From Burkholderiales bacterium (GTDB taxonomy: Bacteria; Pseudomonadota; Gammaproteobacteria; Burkholderiales; Burkholderiaceae_C), in contig SYDB01000188.1 of NCBI GenBank assembly GCA_005786815.1, positions 1 to 6,041 of the forward strand: DNA of 6,041 nucleotides. The letters are read 5' to 3'. How positions within the stretch are numbered: the stretch's first letter is position 1; the number at the start of each line of letters is the position of its first letter. Under the pieces are notes generated by a model. That model was not told the DNA's origin and made no database searches. It saw nothing but the letters and a program-made list of their open reading frames with translations. The translations under genes and the position numbers were made by a program. Below are positions 1 to 6,041 of this stretch, in pieces.

Positions 1-114
1 GCCTGATGACCATAGCAAGTTGGTACCACTCCTTCCCATCCCGAACAGGACAGTGAAACGACTTAGCGCCGATGATAGTGCGGGTTCCCGTGTGAAAGTA
101 GGACATTGTCAGGC
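1..114 (+). rRNA. rrf: 5S ribosomal RNA
   Basis: This is the 5S rRNA of the large ribosomal subunit. The terminal helix is visible: GCCTGA at the first bases pairs with TCAGGC at 109-114. The internal signatures are typical of proteobacterial 5S: CCCATCCCGAACAGGACAGT (36-55) forms the loop B/C region, followed by GTGAAACG, then GCGCCGATGATAGTG (66-80) in the helix IV/loop E region, and GTGAAAGTAGG near the 3' end. The length of about 114 nt fits Burkholderiales. The mature 5' end may lie one base upstream of the window. It is presumably the last gene of a 16S-23S-5S operon entering from the left, since a strong terminator follows directly. Confidence 0.97.
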
Positions 115-125
115 TCTTACAGCCT

Positions 126-164
126 CAAAAAGCCCATCTCTAACGAGATGGGCTTTTTGTTTTT
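126..164 (+). terminator. Intrinsic terminator of the rRNA operon, possibly bidirectional
   Basis: A perfect 15-bp inverted repeat (126-140 with 145-159) closes on the 4-nt loop TAAC and is followed by a T-rich tail to 164. The core stem is GCCCATCTC/GAGATGGGC. It starts 11 nt after the 5S gene, so it should end rRNA transcription. The left arm begins with an A tract, so on the minus strand the same hairpin also ends in a T run. It can therefore also stop transcripts arriving from the minus-strand fadD-hydrolase unit, whose stop codon lies about 30 nt away. Confidence 0.93.
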
Positions 165-189
165 GTGCGCGAGACGCACGAAAAAATTA

Positions 190-1113
190 TCAAGCGTTTA
201 TCAAATAATCGGCATCGATTTCGGCGGCTTTACTACGAACCAGATCGTCGCAAATAAATTCGAACCAATTTTCAAATGACAAGCCACGCGAATAAGCATG
301 GTGAAGCTTCTCCAAATGCGTAGCTGTCATTGCCCAATTCGAAAATGCTGAACGTTCAATACGCTGCAACTCCAGCAATTTAAACTTCACCAACACCTTG
401 GCAGCATAAAGTGCGTGTGAATCAGGGTTCTCGATAAAGCGTGTCAAACGCGATCGTGCACGTATAAGGGCCCCAGCTACATCCGTAAATGGCGAGCCAT
501 GTCCAGGAAAAATGACTGAGGGCTTTAGAGACTCAATCAAATCTAAAGAGGCACTCACATCGGCAAATCCATCTTCGCCTTCAATTTCAGGAAAAACGAC
601 TCCGAAACCGTTTTCCCATAATGCATCGGCCGTGATGCAAATACCCGTGTCAGGTGAAAAAAGAATAAAAGAGTGTGGATCATGGCCAGGTGCAGCAAAG
701 CATTGCCATGCATGGTCGCCAACCACGAACTCTTGGCCCACACGCAGGCTGTTGTGTGAAATAAATGGCGGGCAATGCTGACCAGTCCCAATATAGCCAA
801 GCGCTAAAGCATCCCATTGGCGAACAAAGGCCGCATGTCCAGGCGGAACCCAAGTTGTCGCGTTAGGAAAGGCGGCTTGTAAAACAGCATTGCCACCGCA
901 GTGGTCGCTGTGCAAGTGTGTATTGATGATGGCGGCGAGTGGACGCCCATTGAGATGGTGCTTCACCAAATCCAAGGTTTGATGCGCGTGGCTGTAGTAA
1001 CCCGTGTCGATCAAAACCGCTTGGTCTTGATCGACTAACAAGATGTTGTTACTAGATAACCAACCGCGTTCTAAAAAATGTACGCCCGGAGGAGGCGTCA
1101 TCGTTTTAGGCAT
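190..1113 (-). CDS. MBL-fold metallohydrolase (glyoxalase II/LACTB2-like)
   Basis: This 307-residue soluble protein belongs to the metallo-beta-lactamase superfamily of metal-dependent hydrolases. The metal site is complete: HLHSDH at residues 66-71, His144 in APGHDPHSF, Asp163 in TADALW, and His205 in FPGHGSPF. An early IDTG motif (35-38) is the usual MBL strand. Residues from about 230 form a helical tail (AAKVLVKFKLLELQ near 250) resembling the C-terminal winged-helix part of LACTB2-like members. No signal peptide is seen, so it is probably cytoplasmic. The start overlaps the end of fadD by 8 nt (ATGCCTAA), which favours translational coupling; a GAGAG about 10 nt upstream is a weak ribosome site. 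A second Met at codon 5 is an alternative start. The substrate cannot be told from sequence. A thioester or other ester linked to acyl-CoA metabolism is an inference from the operon only. The fold call is very sure, the function is not. Confidence 0.9.
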   Translation of the reverse strand: MPKTMTPPPGVHFLERGWLSSNNILLVDQDQAVLIDTGYYSHAHQTLDLVKHHLNGRPLAAIINTHLHSDHCGGNAVLQAAFPNATTWVPPGHAAFVRQWDALALGYIGTGQHCPPFISHNSLRVGQEFVVGDHAWQCFAAPGHDPHSFILFSPDTGICITADALWENGFGVVFPEIEGEDGFADVSASLDLIESLKPSVIFPGHGSPFTDVAGALIRARSRLTRFIENPDSHALYAAKVLVKFKLLELQRIERSAFSNWAMTATHLEKLHHAYSRGLSFENWFEFICDDLVRSKAAEIDADYLINA

Positions 1114-2815
1114 GCGACCGTAACTCTCGCCTCAATACTTTGCCCACGTTGGTCTTAGGCAAATCATCTCTAAACTCAATATATTTAGGCTGCTTGTAGC
1201 CAGTTAAATTCTGCTTGCAATAACGCGCCACATCGTCTTCCGTCAACGTAACGTCGTTGCGCACCACAAATACCTTAATCGCTTCGCCTTGCTTGTCGTC
1301 CAGCACACCAATAGCAGCGCACTCCACAACACCCGGGCATAAAGAGATCACGTTTTCAAGTTCGTTAGGAAACACATTGAATCCGCTAACCAAAATCATG
1401 TCCTTCTTGCGGTCCACAATGCGTGTGAATCCCTTGTCGTCCATCACAGCAATATCGCCTGTACGCATGAAACCATCAGACGTAAAAGCCTTGTGCGTTT
1501 CATCGGGTTGCTGGTAGTAGCCCACCATCACATTCGGGCCTTTGATGCAGAGCTCCCCCACTTCGCCATAGGCAAGGCTGTTGCCATCGTCATCCTTGAT
1601 CGCAATGTCAATGCTTGACAAAGGCAATCCAATCGTGCCGCTAAAGCTGGTGGCAGTCACAGGATTGTTGGTGCCAATGGCAACGGTCTCGCTCATGCCC
1701 CAGCCTTCCACCATGGCAGACCCCGTCACTTCTTGCCAACGTTTGGCAGTACCTTCAGAGGCCGCCATGCCGCCAGCTTGCGAGACACATAAATGCGAAA
1801 AATCGAGGGACTTGAAATGCGGATGCTGTAACAACGCATTGAACAAAGTGTTCACAGCGGGCAATAAATGAAATGGACGCTTTTTCAAAACATCCACAAA
1901 TTTATCAATATCGCGCGGATTGGGAATGAGCGTCATATACGACCCCCATTGCACACTCAAAAAACAAAGTGTCAAAGCGAAGATATGATAAAGCGGTAGC
2001 GCGGTAATGCAGTTAATTTTGGACACATCACCTATCCGCAAAACTGCTGGTGTAAACCAAGCTTGCGCTTGCAAAATGGCTGCGATCACATTGTTATGCG
2101 TTAGAACAGCACCCTTTGACAGCCCAGTAGTGCCTCCGGTGTACTGCAAGAAAGCAGGATCATCGCGCGATTGCATAGATGGTTTAAGCGAATACTTGCT
2201 ACCTTCTTCCATCATCGCGTTAAATGCAATCAATGTGCGCGACTTGCCCGCGGCAGTCATTCTCGGAATTTTGTATTCAGGCACCATGCGCGCTAAGTGC
2301 CGCACAGCAAAAGTGATCCAGCGTCCAAACCAAAAACCCAGCATATCGCCCATAGAAGCGATCACTACATTCTCAATCGGCGTGTCTTGGATCACTTCTT
2401 CGAGGGTGTGGGCGAAGTTTTCCAAAATCACAATGGTGGTGGCACCCGAGTCACACAACTGGTGCTTCAATTCACGCGCGGTATAAAGTGGATTCACGTT
2501 CACGCACACAAAGCCGGCACGCAAGATACCCGACATCGTGACGGCAAACTGGGGCACGTTGGGCAACATGATGGCCACGCGCGCACCTGCGGGCAAACCT
2601 AAATGTTGTAACCAAGCCCCCATGCTGGCGGAAGCATCATCTACCTGGCCGTAGGTCATCCATCGGTCCATACACACTGAAAAAGGCGAGGCGGCGTTCT
2701 TTTTAAAAGAGGTTTCCAGCAAATGGGCTAAGTTGCGAAAACTGGAAGTGTCGATCTCGTGAGGTACGCCGGCTGGATAGGCATCTAGCCAAGGTTTTTG
2801 TGTTGAAAAAGTCAT
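1106..2815 (-). CDS. fadD: Long-chain fatty acid-CoA ligase (acyl-CoA synthetase)
   Basis: The enzyme activates fatty acids to acyl-CoA with ATP and CoA through an acyl-adenylate, feeding beta-oxidation or lipid synthesis; FadD acts at the inner face of the cytoplasmic membrane. The 569 residues align along their length with E. coli FadD (561), from the N-terminal PWLDAYPAGVPHEID to NVGKVLRREL at the end. ANL-superfamily motifs are present in order: P-loop YTGGTTGLSKGA (225-236), LPLYHIFALT (273-282), A5 motif GWGMSE (371-376), RTGD (451-454), hinge RIVDRKKDMI (465-474) and the catalytic Lys559. Start choice: an upstream in-frame ATG at 2851 would add 12 unconserved residues, whereas the ATG at 2815 has AAGGAG 9 nt upstream and gives the normal FadD N-terminus. 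It is the first gene of a unit with the MBL hydrolase. Differences from E. coli in the adenylate site: EGWGMSE for EGYGLTE and SQAGGM for SAGGGM, so it may be a FadD paralog with a shifted chain-length preference. Confidence 0.96.
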   Translation of the reverse strand: MTFSTQKPWLDAYPAGVPHEIDTSSFRNLAHLLETSFKKNAASPFSVCMDRWMTYGQVDDASASMGAWLQHLGLPAGARVAIMLPNVPQFAVTMSGILRAGFVCVNVNPLYTARELKHQLCDSGATTIVILENFAHTLEEVIQDTPIENVVIASMGDMLGFWFGRWITFAVRHLARMVPEYKIPRMTAAGKSRTLIAFNAMMEEGSKYSLKPSMQSRDDPAFLQYTGGTTGLSKGAVLTHNNVIAAILQAQAWFTPAVLRIGDVSKINCITALPLYHIFALTLCFLSVQWGSYMTLIPNPRDIDKFVDVLKKRPFHLLPAVNTLFNALLQHPHFKSLDFSHLCVSQAGGMAASEGTAKRWQEVTGSAMVEGWGMSETVAIGTNNPVTATSFSGTIGLPLSSIDIAIKDDDGNSLAYGEVGELCIKGPNVMVGYYQQPDETHKAFTSDGFMRTGDIAVMDDKGFTRIVDRKKDMILVSGFNVFPNELENVISLCPGVVECAAIGVLDDKQGEAIKVFVVRNDVTLTEDDVARYCKQNLTGYKQPKYIEFRDDLPKTNVGKVLRRELRSHA

Positions 2816-2824
2816 GGCTCTATT

Positions 2825-2830
2825 CTCCTT
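2825..2830 (-). promoter_or_regulatory. Ribosome binding site of fadD
   Basis: On the minus strand AAGGAG lies 9 nt before the ATG at 2815. It is the strongest Shine-Dalgarno match in the window and decides the fadD start against the longer ATG at 2851, which would place this site inside the coding region. Confidence 0.85.
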
Positions 2831-2889
2831 TCCGAATCGCAGCAACTGCATCGGTAATGTCCCGACTAACGCAGATAAATTAACAGAAC

Positions 2890-2903
2890 TAGGGAAAACC
2901 CTA
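2890..2903. promoter_or_regulatory. Small inverted repeat, candidate operator upstream of fadD
   Basis: TAGGG (2890-2894), AAAA, CCCTA (2899-2903) is a perfect 5-bp inverted repeat with a 4-bp centre, about 75 nt upstream of the fadD start and in an A/T-rich stretch where its promoter should lie. It is too short for a terminator and has no T run fitting either strand. The symmetry and position suggest a repressor or activator site, for example for a fatty-acid-responsive regulator, but no regulator is encoded here and I could not place -35/-10 boxes with confidence. Confidence 0.35.
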
Positions 2904-2965
2904 ATATTTCAGCGCGCTTTGATATATGCGCGAAATGCCAATGCCGTCACCATCCTCATCCACGC

Positions 2966-3172
2966 ATTGAGCGAGATGGCGCAGAAACGCAAGCACTGCT
3001 CAAGGTGCCGAAGGGAAGCCTCAGAACGCGTATAGCCGAGCTATTCACTGACCAATACGCCCAAACTAACTACAGCATCAAAGAAGATGTCAAAAATTTC
3101 TGGTATTTCCTGACCCAAGTCCAAGAAATCTGCGAAGTTGTTAGGGCGGGGCGTCACCAGCCGGCGGAATAA
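2966..3172 (+). pseudogene. Orphan coding remnant or frameshifted small gene, unknown family
   Basis: A plus-strand frame is open from 2879 to the TAA at 3170-3172. From about 2966 it reads like real protein: ALLKVPKGSLRTRIAELF followed by YSIKEDVKNFWYFLTQVQEI and a short basic end (RAGRHQPAE). Composition is balanced, with amphipathic helix-like spacing. The frame has no ATG, GTG or TTG before the GTG at 3005, and that GTG has no ribosome site, so the natural start has probably been lost. Short ATG starts lie upstream in another frame (2926 and 2935: MPMPSPSSSTH, then TGA at 2968-2970). Skipping one base at that TGA would fuse them into about 78 residues. A different frame from 2814 also runs through 2920-2965. 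I recognise no family. Options are a decayed gene, a sequencing indel, programmed frameshifting or chance. An overlapping minus-strand frame (3041-3241) looks like its shadow. Confidence 0.45.
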
Positions 3173-3179
3173 ACGCCCC
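3148..3179. repeat. GC-rich inverted repeat (stem-loop) over the end of the orphan frame
   Basis: GGGGCGT (3148-3154) and ACGCCCC (3173-3179) form a perfect 7-bp stem around an 18-nt loop that itself contains the palindrome GCCGGC (3160-3165). It spans the stop codon of the orphan reading frame. No T run follows on the plus strand, so it is not a standard intrinsic terminator. It could slow transcription entering corC or protect an RNA end, which is inference. Confidence 0.45.
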
Positions 3180-3225
3180 AGTTCCCATCTATAGCGCTTC
3201 GCAAAAAATACCCGCGACATTCGTC

Positions 3226-3239
3226 GGCGTGTAAACGCC
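3226..3239 (+). repeat. Short hairpin with GTAA (GNRA-type) loop before corC
   Basis: GGCGT (3226-3230), loop GTAA, ACGCC (3235-3239) folds into a compact 5-bp hairpin with a GNRA tetraloop about 50 nt before the corC start. No T run follows, so it is not a terminator. It may lie in the corC leader. Chance occurrence is possible at this size. Confidence 0.35.
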
Positions 3240-3291
3240 ATGGGCTATGCTTCACATTTGATAAATTAAGTGGCCACAAGCTACGCAATGT

Positions 3292-4203
3292 GTGACAGAC
3301 TCCTCGACATCTAACTCTTCGCATCACGAGACTGGCAAAAGCCTTTGGCAACGGTTGATAGATCGCATTCGCCCAAAACCAGACAGCAGCGAAGCGCTCC
3401 ACCAAGTTTTTGCGGACGCAGAAGACAACCAAGTCATCGGCGCAGAAAGCCGCATCATGCTCGAAGGCGTCTTGCGCATGGCCGAATTAACCGCCGGCAA
3501 GGTGATGGTGGCTGCGGCGCGGATGGACTTGATCAATATTGACGCGTCCTTAGACGAGAGCATGCACCAAGTCATTGACACTGCGCACTCGCGTTTCCCA
3601 GTGTTTGAAGGCGAGCGCGACAACATCATCGGCATTTTGTTGGCCAAAGACCTGCTCAAACTGCAGCGTGCTCCTGCGCTCAACATACGCACCTTATTGC
3701 GCCCGCCAGTCTTTATTCCCGAGAGCAAGGGCTTGAACGACTTGTTACGTGATTTTCGAAATACCCGAAACCACATGGCTTTGGTGGTCGACGAATTTGG
3801 CCGCGTCGCTGGACTCATCACCATCGAAGACGTGCTCGAACAAATTGTTGGCGACATCGAAGACGAGTTCGACGAACAAGATGACGCGGGCGATATCTAC
3901 GCACTCGTAGACGGAAGCTTTCGCGTCAGTGGTGACACCGCGATAGACCGTGTCGTAGAAGCATTAGAGACCACCATATTTACCCCCGACGAAGCAGAAC
4001 CGCAAGAAAACCGCTTCGACACCATTGGCGGCTTCATCGCCCACGCTATGGGGCATGTGCCACGTCGCGGCGAATTATTCGAGATCAACGGTTTACGCTT
4101 TCAAGTCTTGCTGACCAAAGCAGGGGCGGTCAAATGGTTCAAGGTATTTGCTGTGCAAGCAAATGCCGTCCAAACACCTCAGCAGACCGATAAAGCGCCG
4201 TAA
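3292..4203 (+). CDS. corC: CBS-domain transporter-associated protein CorC (Mg/Co efflux family)
   Basis: This 303-residue cytosolic protein of the CorC/HlyC family is linked in enterobacteria to magnesium and cobalt efflux. It has a low-complexity polar N-terminus (1-30), then a paired CBS module (about 72-132 and 138-195; TAHSRFPVFEGERDNIIGIL and VVDEFGRVAGLITIEDVLEQ are diagnostic), an acidic linker (190-201), and the C-terminal CorC_HlyC domain (about 203-290; GGFIAHAMGHVPRRGE). The membrane DUF21 domain of longer relatives is absent, as is normal for CorC. The start is GTG; no in-frame ATG occurs before codon 56, and the start lacks a clear ribosome site. The CBS1 entry reads MVAAARMDL where E. 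coli has MIPRSQM, so the usual Pro-Arg is missing; my recollection is that related Comamonadaceae share this. It overlaps lnt by one base, as in the common corC-lnt pairing, which suggests an envelope-related role. Confidence 0.93.
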   Translation: MTDSSTSNSSHHETGKSLWQRLIDRIRPKPDSSEALHQVFADAEDNQVIGAESRIMLEGVLRMAELTAGKVMVAAARMDLINIDASLDESMHQVIDTAHSRFPVFEGERDNIIGILLAKDLLKLQRAPALNIRTLLRPPVFIPESKGLNDLLRDFRNTRNHMALVVDEFGRVAGLITIEDVLEQIVGDIEDEFDEQDDAGDIYALVDGSFRVSGDTAIDRVVEALETTIFTPDEAEPQENRFDTIGGFIAHAMGHVPRRGELFEINGLRFQVLLTKAGAVKWFKVFAVQANAVQTPQQTDKAP

Positions 4204-5825
4204 TGCAAACGGCTGCGTCACGCCATTTACAAAACTTGGGCCTCTACGCGGTGCTGGTGGTTGCTGGTGTCTTGCAAGCCTTTGCCTTGGCATGGCCTTT
4301 TGAGGGCGCATCGTATGGCCAACCCATCGCGGCGCTTCAACTCACAAGCCTTGCCATCTTGGCAGCAGTGCTCGACCGAAGCAACAGTGCCACCCAAGCC
4401 TTTTGGCAAGCTTGGGTTTTTGCGAGTGCATGGTTGTTAGCCACCTTTTGGTGGCTTTTTATATCGATGCATATTTACGGCGAGATGCACGCGTCTTTGG
4501 CGGCGGCAGCGGTAGCCCTGCTAGCCATTGCTTTAGGACTCTATTACGCCTTGGCTGGGGCTTTGTATCGCCGTTGGTGCCACCAAGGCCAAAGTGTTTT
4601 CTCACGTGCCTTTTCGTTTGCTTTTGCGTGGATGCTGGCTGAGTTACTGCGTGGCACCTTATTCACTGGTTTCCCTTGGGGCGCTATTGGCTACGCACAC
4701 GTCGACAGCCCGCTTCGCCATTGGTTGCCGTGGGTGGGAGTTTATGGTGTGAGCGCCATCGCTGCATTTGCATGCATGTTGGTCGCTGCCAAACGCGCAG
4801 AGCATATTGAAAACCCCTCGCGTATTGGGTGGGGTATTCGTCTTTCTCTCCTTGTGGTTTTCGCTTACACCTGGACCACGGCCAACACCCAACAACCAGC
4901 CACCAATCAAGGCGCCTCCCAGCAGGCTTTAAAAGTTGCCTTGGTGCAAGGCAATGTGCCGCAAGACCTGAAATTTGGTGCCGCAGTCCCACAAGCGCTC
5001 GCTGACTACCGCAAAGTGCTTTTGGCCAACACCGCAGACTTTATTGCTTTGCCTGAGACGGCATTGCCTGTGCTGGCAGACAACTTGCCCGAACATTTTT
5101 GGAGCGAACTCAAACAGCATTTCGCGCAACACCAACAACTTGCCTTGATCGGAATGCCGATGCGAGAAGATGGCTCCAGCACCCAGGGGCAACTTACCAA
5201 CTCTGCCATGGCGCTCATGCCCAATGCAAGCGCTGCGAACTACCGTTACGACAAACACCACCTGGTTCCTTTTGGCGAATTTGTGCCGCCCATGTTTCGT
5301 TGGTTTGTCGACTTGATGCGCATCCCCTTAGGCAGCTTTGGACGTGGCGCTTTGGGCCAGCCGCTCTTGGAGTTCAAAGGCGAGCGCATCGCCACCAATA
5401 TTTGTTATGAAGACTTGTTCGGCGAAGAACTTGCACAGAACTTCTCAGACCCTGAGCACTCCCCCACGCTGATGATCAATCTCAGCAACATCGCATGGTT
5501 CGGCAATACCGTGGCGATAGACCAGCACTTACATATCTCGCGCGTAAGAACGATGGAGCTGGGCCGTCCCATGTTGCGTGCCACCAATACGGGCGCTACG
5601 GCCATCATCGATGCCCAAGGCGTAGTCACACACCGACTTGCCAGCGGTGTAAATGGCGTCTTGTCTGGTGAAGTCAAAGGTGTGCACAGTGCGCTTACGC
5701 CATACGCCCAATGGGCTAGCAAATTAGGTCTGGCACCTCTGTGGTTGTTGGGTATTGCCACCGTGTTGGCAGTCGCTACTTTGGCGCACCGCGCTAGACA
5801 CGGGCGACGCCGCTTCGGCCCTTAA
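4203..5825 (+). CDS. lnt: Apolipoprotein N-acyltransferase
   Basis: Lnt is an inner-membrane enzyme that transfers an acyl chain from phospholipid to the N-terminal cysteine of apolipoproteins, the last step of lipoprotein maturation before Lol export. The 540 residues match the family size (E. coli 512). The N-terminal half holds hydrophobic segments (roughly 12-32, 43-58, 67-90, 98-122, 174-195, 211-226), with the conserved LLRGTLFTGFPWGAIGY region at 148-164. The periplasmic nitrilase domain spans about 243-490, and one last membrane helix lies near 510-528 before a basic tail. The catalytic triad is intact: Glu285 (LPETALP), Lys351 (YDKHHLVPFGEF) and Cys401 (NICYED); Glu359 and Glu403 match the supporting glutamates. 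The ATG shares a base with the corC stop (TAATG) and has no strong ribosome site, so translation is likely coupled to corC. Confidence 0.97.
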   Translation: MQTAASRHLQNLGLYAVLVVAGVLQAFALAWPFEGASYGQPIAALQLTSLAILAAVLDRSNSATQAFWQAWVFASAWLLATFWWLFISMHIYGEMHASLAAAAVALLAIALGLYYALAGALYRRWCHQGQSVFSRAFSFAFAWMLAELLRGTLFTGFPWGAIGYAHVDSPLRHWLPWVGVYGVSAIAAFACMLVAAKRAEHIENPSRIGWGIRLSLLVVFAYTWTTANTQQPATNQGASQQALKVALVQGNVPQDLKFGAAVPQALADYRKVLLANTADFIALPETALPVLADNLPEHFWSELKQHFAQHQQLALIGMPMREDGSSTQGQLTNSAMALMPNASAANYRYDKHHLVPFGEFVPPMFRWFVDLMRIPLGSFGRGALGQPLLEFKGERIATNICYEDLFGEELAQNFSDPEHSPTLMINLSNIAWFGNTVAIDQHLHISRVRTMELGRPMLRATNTGATAIIDAQGVVTHRLASGVNGVLSGEVKGVHSALTPYAQWASKLGLAPLWLLGIATVLAVATLAHRARHGRRRFGP

Positions 5826-5855
5826 AATTCACACAAAAATACACCGCTAGGTTTC

Positions 5856-6041
5856 ATGCTGACTTTCCAACAAATTATTCTCAAACTCCAGTCTTATTGG
5901 GGTGAACATGGTTGCGCCTTGTTGCAACCCATTGATATGGAAGTAGGCGCCGGCACCTCGCATACCGCCACTTTTTTGCGCGCTTTAGGCCCAGAACCTT
6001 GGAAAGCCGCATATGTGCAACCGAGCCGTCGTCCCAAGGAC
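5856..6041 (+). CDS. glyQ: Glycine-tRNA ligase alpha subunit, N-terminal part (cut by window end)
   Basis: Only the first 62 codons are in the window. GlyQ is the class II catalytic alpha chain of the alpha2-beta2 bacterial glycyl-tRNA synthetase; it forms glycyl-AMP and works with GlyS. The sequence [17 protein letters not shown], followed by [20 protein letters not shown] and [12 protein letters not shown], matches the invariant N-terminus of the family (E. coli: [30 protein letters not shown]). The start at ATG 5856 gives [10 protein letters not shown], the usual short Burkholderiales N-terminus; only a weak AGG (5849-5851) precedes it. It lies 30 nt after the lnt stop with no terminator between, so cotranscription with corC-lnt is possible. 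glyS is expected just beyond the window. Confidence 0.96.
   Translation, partial: MLTFQQIILKLQSYWGEHGCALLQPIDMEVGAGTSHTATFLRALGPEPWKAAYVQPSRRPKD

Noticed and set aside
20..208. Plus-strand reading frame of 62 codons
   Set aside because: It lies across the 5S rRNA gene and its terminator, so it is not a gene.
2007..2486. Plus-strand open frame of 159 codons
   Set aside because: It is antisense to the conserved fadD core, with no family resemblance or ribosome site.
2816..2851. Longer fadD start at ATG 2851
   Set aside because: It adds 12 residues not found in FadD proteins and would bury the strong AAGGAG ribosome site.
3041..3241. Minus-strand open frame of 66 codons upstream of corC
   Set aside because: It overlaps the more protein-like plus-strand orphan frame and looks like its shadow; I saw no family match.
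3288..3290. ATG four bases before the corC GTG
   Set aside because: It is out of frame with corC, so the GTG at 3292 is the usable start.
3324..3857. Minus-strand open frame of 177 codons
   Set aside because: It lies entirely antisense to the well-conserved corC gene; serine- and methionine-rich, it reads like a shadow of corC codons.
1..6041. CRISPR arrays, insertion sequences, tRNA genes, toxin-antitoxin or defence genes
   Set aside because: On reading both strands I found no direct-repeat arrays, transposase motifs, tRNA-like cloverleafs or defence-type domains.

Overview
The window looks like ordinary chromosome from a betaproteobacterium of the order Burkholderiales, most likely a Comamonadaceae relative (Limnohabitans/Rhodoferax-like). 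This is inferred from the 5S rRNA sequence, from the strong resemblance of GlyQ, CorC, Lnt and FadD to Burkholderiales proteins as I remember them, and from the corC-lnt-glyQ gene order. The base composition is moderate. I see no insertion sequence, integrase, tRNA or CRISPR array.

Layout: (1) 1-114 is the 5S rRNA gene at the end of an rRNA operon, followed by a strong hairpin terminator (126-164) whose arms also carry A/T tracts for the opposite strand. (2) 190-2815, minus strand, is a two-gene unit: fadD (long-chain fatty acid-CoA ligase), then an MBL-fold metallohydrolase whose start overlaps the fadD stop by 8 nt. The unit converges on the rRNA operon, and the terminator between them can serve both. 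(3) 2816-3291 is a 476-bp region between the divergent fadD and corC genes. It holds a strong fadD ribosome binding site, a small inverted repeat that could be an operator, and two GC-rich hairpins. It also holds an open plus-strand reading frame (about 2966-3172) that reads like real protein but has no usable start codon in frame. (4) 3292-6041, plus strand, is corC (CBS-domain Mg/Co efflux-type protein), lnt (apolipoprotein N-acyltransferase) overlapping the corC stop by one base, then the first 62 codons of glyQ (glycyl-tRNA synthetase alpha chain), cut by the window end.

Functionally, the minus-strand unit activates fatty acids for beta-oxidation or lipid use, with a hydrolase of unknown substrate. 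The plus-strand unit is housekeeping: ion/envelope homeostasis, the last step of lipoprotein maturation, and glycine charging of tRNA. No clearly new biological system is present. The best item for a second look is the orphan or broken small coding region between fadD and corC, in the place where ybeZ/ybeY often precede corC in other proteobacteria.
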